Of a stretch of DNA of 7,413 nt, positions 6,181 through 7,413 are shown piece by piece; position 1 is the stretch's first letter; each line of letters begins with the position of its first letter. The position numbers and the translations under genes are program-made. Below the pieces are notes generated by a model. The model was not told the DNA's origin, made no database searches, and was given only the letters and a program-made list of their open reading frames with translations. This DNA comes from Anaerolineae bacterium. Its GTDB lineage: Bacteria; Chloroflexota; Anaerolineae; 4572-78; NAK82. The stretch spans positions 1-7,413 of the forward strand of contig JAUVRU010000084.1 of NCBI GenBank assembly GCA_030597485.1, read 5' to 3'.

Positions 6181-7213
6181 TCAGTCCAACTGAAATTGAC
6201 CGGTCACGAACCGCCGTGCGGCTTCCGCCAGCACGCCCGCACCGACCGGCAGTGCTTCCTCATCTATGTCAAAGGTAGCACTATGCGCCGGGCGCGGTTG
6301 GCCACCTGTCGGTGTGACCCCCAGACGTATCATAGCCCCTTTGGCGAGCTGGGTCATGTAGCTGAAATCCTCTGATCCCATTGCCTTCTGCCTGGCGCCA
6401 ACGCATTCCTGTCCCAGCAGGTCGCTGCCAACCTGGCGCAGCCAACTGGCCACGGTAGGGTCGTTGTAGGAAGCAGGATAGCCTGGTCCAATTTCTAGCT
6501 GATAATCACCGCCCAGAGCCCGAGCCATCGCCATAACAGTCTCCACTTCCTCGATCAGCTGCTCCCGCACGCCGTCATCGAAGCTGCGCAATGTGCCTTC
6601 TATGGTGACAGAATCTGGGATGATGTTGCTGGCTGTGCCCGCCTGGATGACCCCCACAGTGACGACGCAGGGCTCCAGGGGTTTGATCCGCCGGGAAGGA
6701 ATGGCATATAAGGCGTTGAGCACGTTCGAGGTCAGCCAGATGGGATCGAGGGTCTGGTGGGGAAAAGCGCCGTGCCCACCGCGACCTATGATCTCGGCTT
6801 TGAACGAGTCCACGGCCGCCGACACCCAGCCTTCGCCCACCATGATGGTGCCGGTATTGAGGGTTGCGTCCACGTGTTGGGCAATCACCACGTCAACCCC
6901 TTCCAGCGCGCCATCTTCGATCATGCGGGACGCACCACTGACACCTTCCTCGTCCGCCCCTTCCTCCGACGGCTGGAACAGCAGCCGCACCTGGCCGGGC
7001 ACCTCCTGCCGGCTCAGCAGTGTTGCTACGCCCAACAGCATGGCTGTGTGGGCGTCGTGGCCGCAGGCGTGCATACAGCCCGGCACCTGCGAGACGTACT
7101 CGACCTGGTTTTCCTCCTGGATGGGCAGCGCATCCATGTCCGCCCGGATGGCGATGGATGGTACGGCGCCACTGGATCAGCTGCTCTTTGATTGCCTGGG
7201 CTTCTGCCAGCAT
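6181..7213 (-). pseudogene. M20D amidohydrolase (hippurate/IAA-amino acid hydrolase-like), disrupted by internal deletion
   Basis: Two reading frames together give an M20D metallopeptidase-family amidohydrolase, enzymes that cleave N-acyl amino acids. The first frame starts at ATG 7213 (GGGAG, complement of 7221-7225, 7 nt away) and reads MLAEAQAIKEQLIQWRRTIH followed by RHP, the normal N-terminus. It then shifts directly into the frame of RADMDALPIQE at about 7146, skipping roughly 45-50 residues that relatives carry between HP and RADMDAL. From there to the TGA at 6181 the sequence is intact. Numbered from the Met at 7137, the metal ligands are all present: C25 and H27 (MHACGHDAHT), E58/E59 (PSEEG), H88 (AQHVD) and H285 (AHSATFDID). 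The dimerisation-domain motif GRGGHGAFPH (118-127) is there too. Translation from 7137 could give 318 residues, but no good ribosome binding site precedes it and part of the catalytic-domain core is missing. It is a pseudogene or an assembly error; sequence alone cannot decide. Confidence 0.85.
7145..7152 (-). other. Deletion junction with 8-bp microhomology in the amidohydrolase
   Basis: On the minus strand GCCATCCG (7152-7145) can be read in frame one as the end of the HRHP motif (C-CAT-CCG) and in frame two as Ala-Ile-Arg leading into RADMDAL (GCC-ATC-CG). Both readings are what an intact gene would be expected to contain at the two separate sites. The simplest history is loss of the intervening segment between two copies of this octamer. 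The lost copy is inferred. Confidence 0.5.
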
Positions 7214-7264
7214 TTGTGGTCTCCCGTCGGATCTCGACCGGCCCCGTCGTTTAGACATAACATC

Positions 7265-7293
7265 ATTCTACCACGTGCATGACGATTTCACAA
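7265..7293 (-). promoter_or_regulatory. Sigma70-type extended -10 promoter for the amidohydrolase
   Basis: On the minus strand TTGTGA (7293-7288) and TAGAAT (7270-7265) are 17 nt apart, with TGG directly before the -10 box. The expected start is near 7258, about 45 nt before the preferred ATG at 7213. The promoter appears intact although the gene is broken, which suggests recent damage or an assembly artefact. Confidence 0.6.
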
Positions 7294-7308
7294 GCCGGGT
7301 CGCGGGAA

Positions 7309-7339
7309 GGGCAACGTCTGCTATCTCTCAGCGTCGCCC
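7309..7339 (-). terminator. Possible hairpin/terminator after the right-edge gene
   Basis: In minus-strand RNA, GGGCGACG (7339-7332) pairs with CGUUGCCC (7316-7309) over 8 bp including one G·U pair, around a 15-nt loop. It overlaps the stop codon of the partial reading frame at the right edge and lies before the amidohydrolase promoter, the place expected for a terminator. Only two U residues follow, so it is at best a weak intrinsic terminator. Confidence 0.3.
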
Positions 7340-7413
7340 TGTCTCCGGCAACACTGGGGGCCACTCGACCGGGCTGGGTGGTTGCTCCACGATCAGATCA
7401 AATGAGTAGCGGG
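7328..7413 (-). CDS. Possible C-terminal end of an upstream gene (partial)
   Basis: A minus-strand frame enters from the right edge and gives 27 residues before a TGA at 7330-7328. It begins RYSFDLIVEQPPSPVEW and ends PVLPETGRR. Most third codon positions are G or C, as in the real genes here, and the hairpin just after the stop suits a gene end. The Pro-rich tail contains LPETG, the sortase-signal pentapeptide, but only two arginines follow and no membrane helix, so sorting is not supported. The family is not recognisable, and a chance open frame of this length is possible. Confidence 0.35.
   Translation of the reverse strand, partial: RYSFDLIVEQPPSPVEWPPVLPETGRR

Noticed and set aside
6593..7282. 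229-codon open frame on the plus strand over the amidohydrolase
   Set aside because: It is antisense to a well-conserved M20D sequence and is low-complexity Ser/Thr/Pro-rich, typical of shadow frames in GC-rich DNA.
1..7413. Defence system, mobile element, CRISPR array or biosynthetic cluster
   Set aside because: All recognised genes are housekeeping, and I saw no transposase, integrase, direct-repeat array, tRNA target site or local change in base use.

Overview
The window looks like an ordinary chromosomal stretch from a GC-rich bacterium. My best guess is a Chloroflexota lineage (Anaerolineae or relatives). This rests on the ProS N-terminus, a bitopic or two-pass membrane protein of a type I associate with that phylum, a LysM–YkuD wall enzyme with a Pro/Ser linker, and canonical Shine-Dalgarno sequences with sigma70-like promoters. 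The taxonomic call is inference, not proof. I see no phage, transposon, CRISPR, rRNA or tRNA.

Layout: positions 1-2611 (minus strand) form a probable operon read right to left: trpS, pheA (prephenate dehydratase with ACT domain), a LOG-family protein, and the first 14 codons of proS. The first gaps are 42 and 26 nt; the gap before proS is 133 nt. Positions 2612-2781 hold two back-to-back promoters, one for trpS and one for a plus-strand gene (2782-3966) encoding an uncharacterised protein with two membrane helices. That gene converges on dgt (3973-5157, minus, an HD-domain dNTP triphosphohydrolase), with only 6 nt between stop codons. dgt diverges from a strongly promoted gene (5331-6146, plus) for a secreted two-LysM L,D-transpeptidase. 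That gene converges on an M20D amidohydrolase (6181-7213, minus), which is broken by an out-of-frame internal deletion near its N-terminus. The last bases (7328-7413) may hold the 3' end of another minus-strand gene.

How the genes fit together: the leftward cluster joins tRNA charging (Trp, Pro) to the committed step of phenylalanine synthesis, so it is a translation/aromatic amino acid housekeeping unit. dgt serves nucleotide pool control and the LysM–YkuD enzyme serves peptidoglycan cross-linking. There is no sign that the whole window is one system.

The points most worth a second look are: a four-cysteine signature in TrpRS matching the [4Fe-4S] TrpRS type of Thermotoga; an inverted repeat whose arms contain the -35 boxes of the divergent trpS/membrane-protein promoters; four promoter-like sites all with exactly 17-nt spacers and TAGAAT or TATAAT -10 boxes; a degenerate helical repeat in the unknown membrane protein; and the amidohydrolase deletion with an 8-bp microhomology at its junction. 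I did not find a convincing new multi-gene system.
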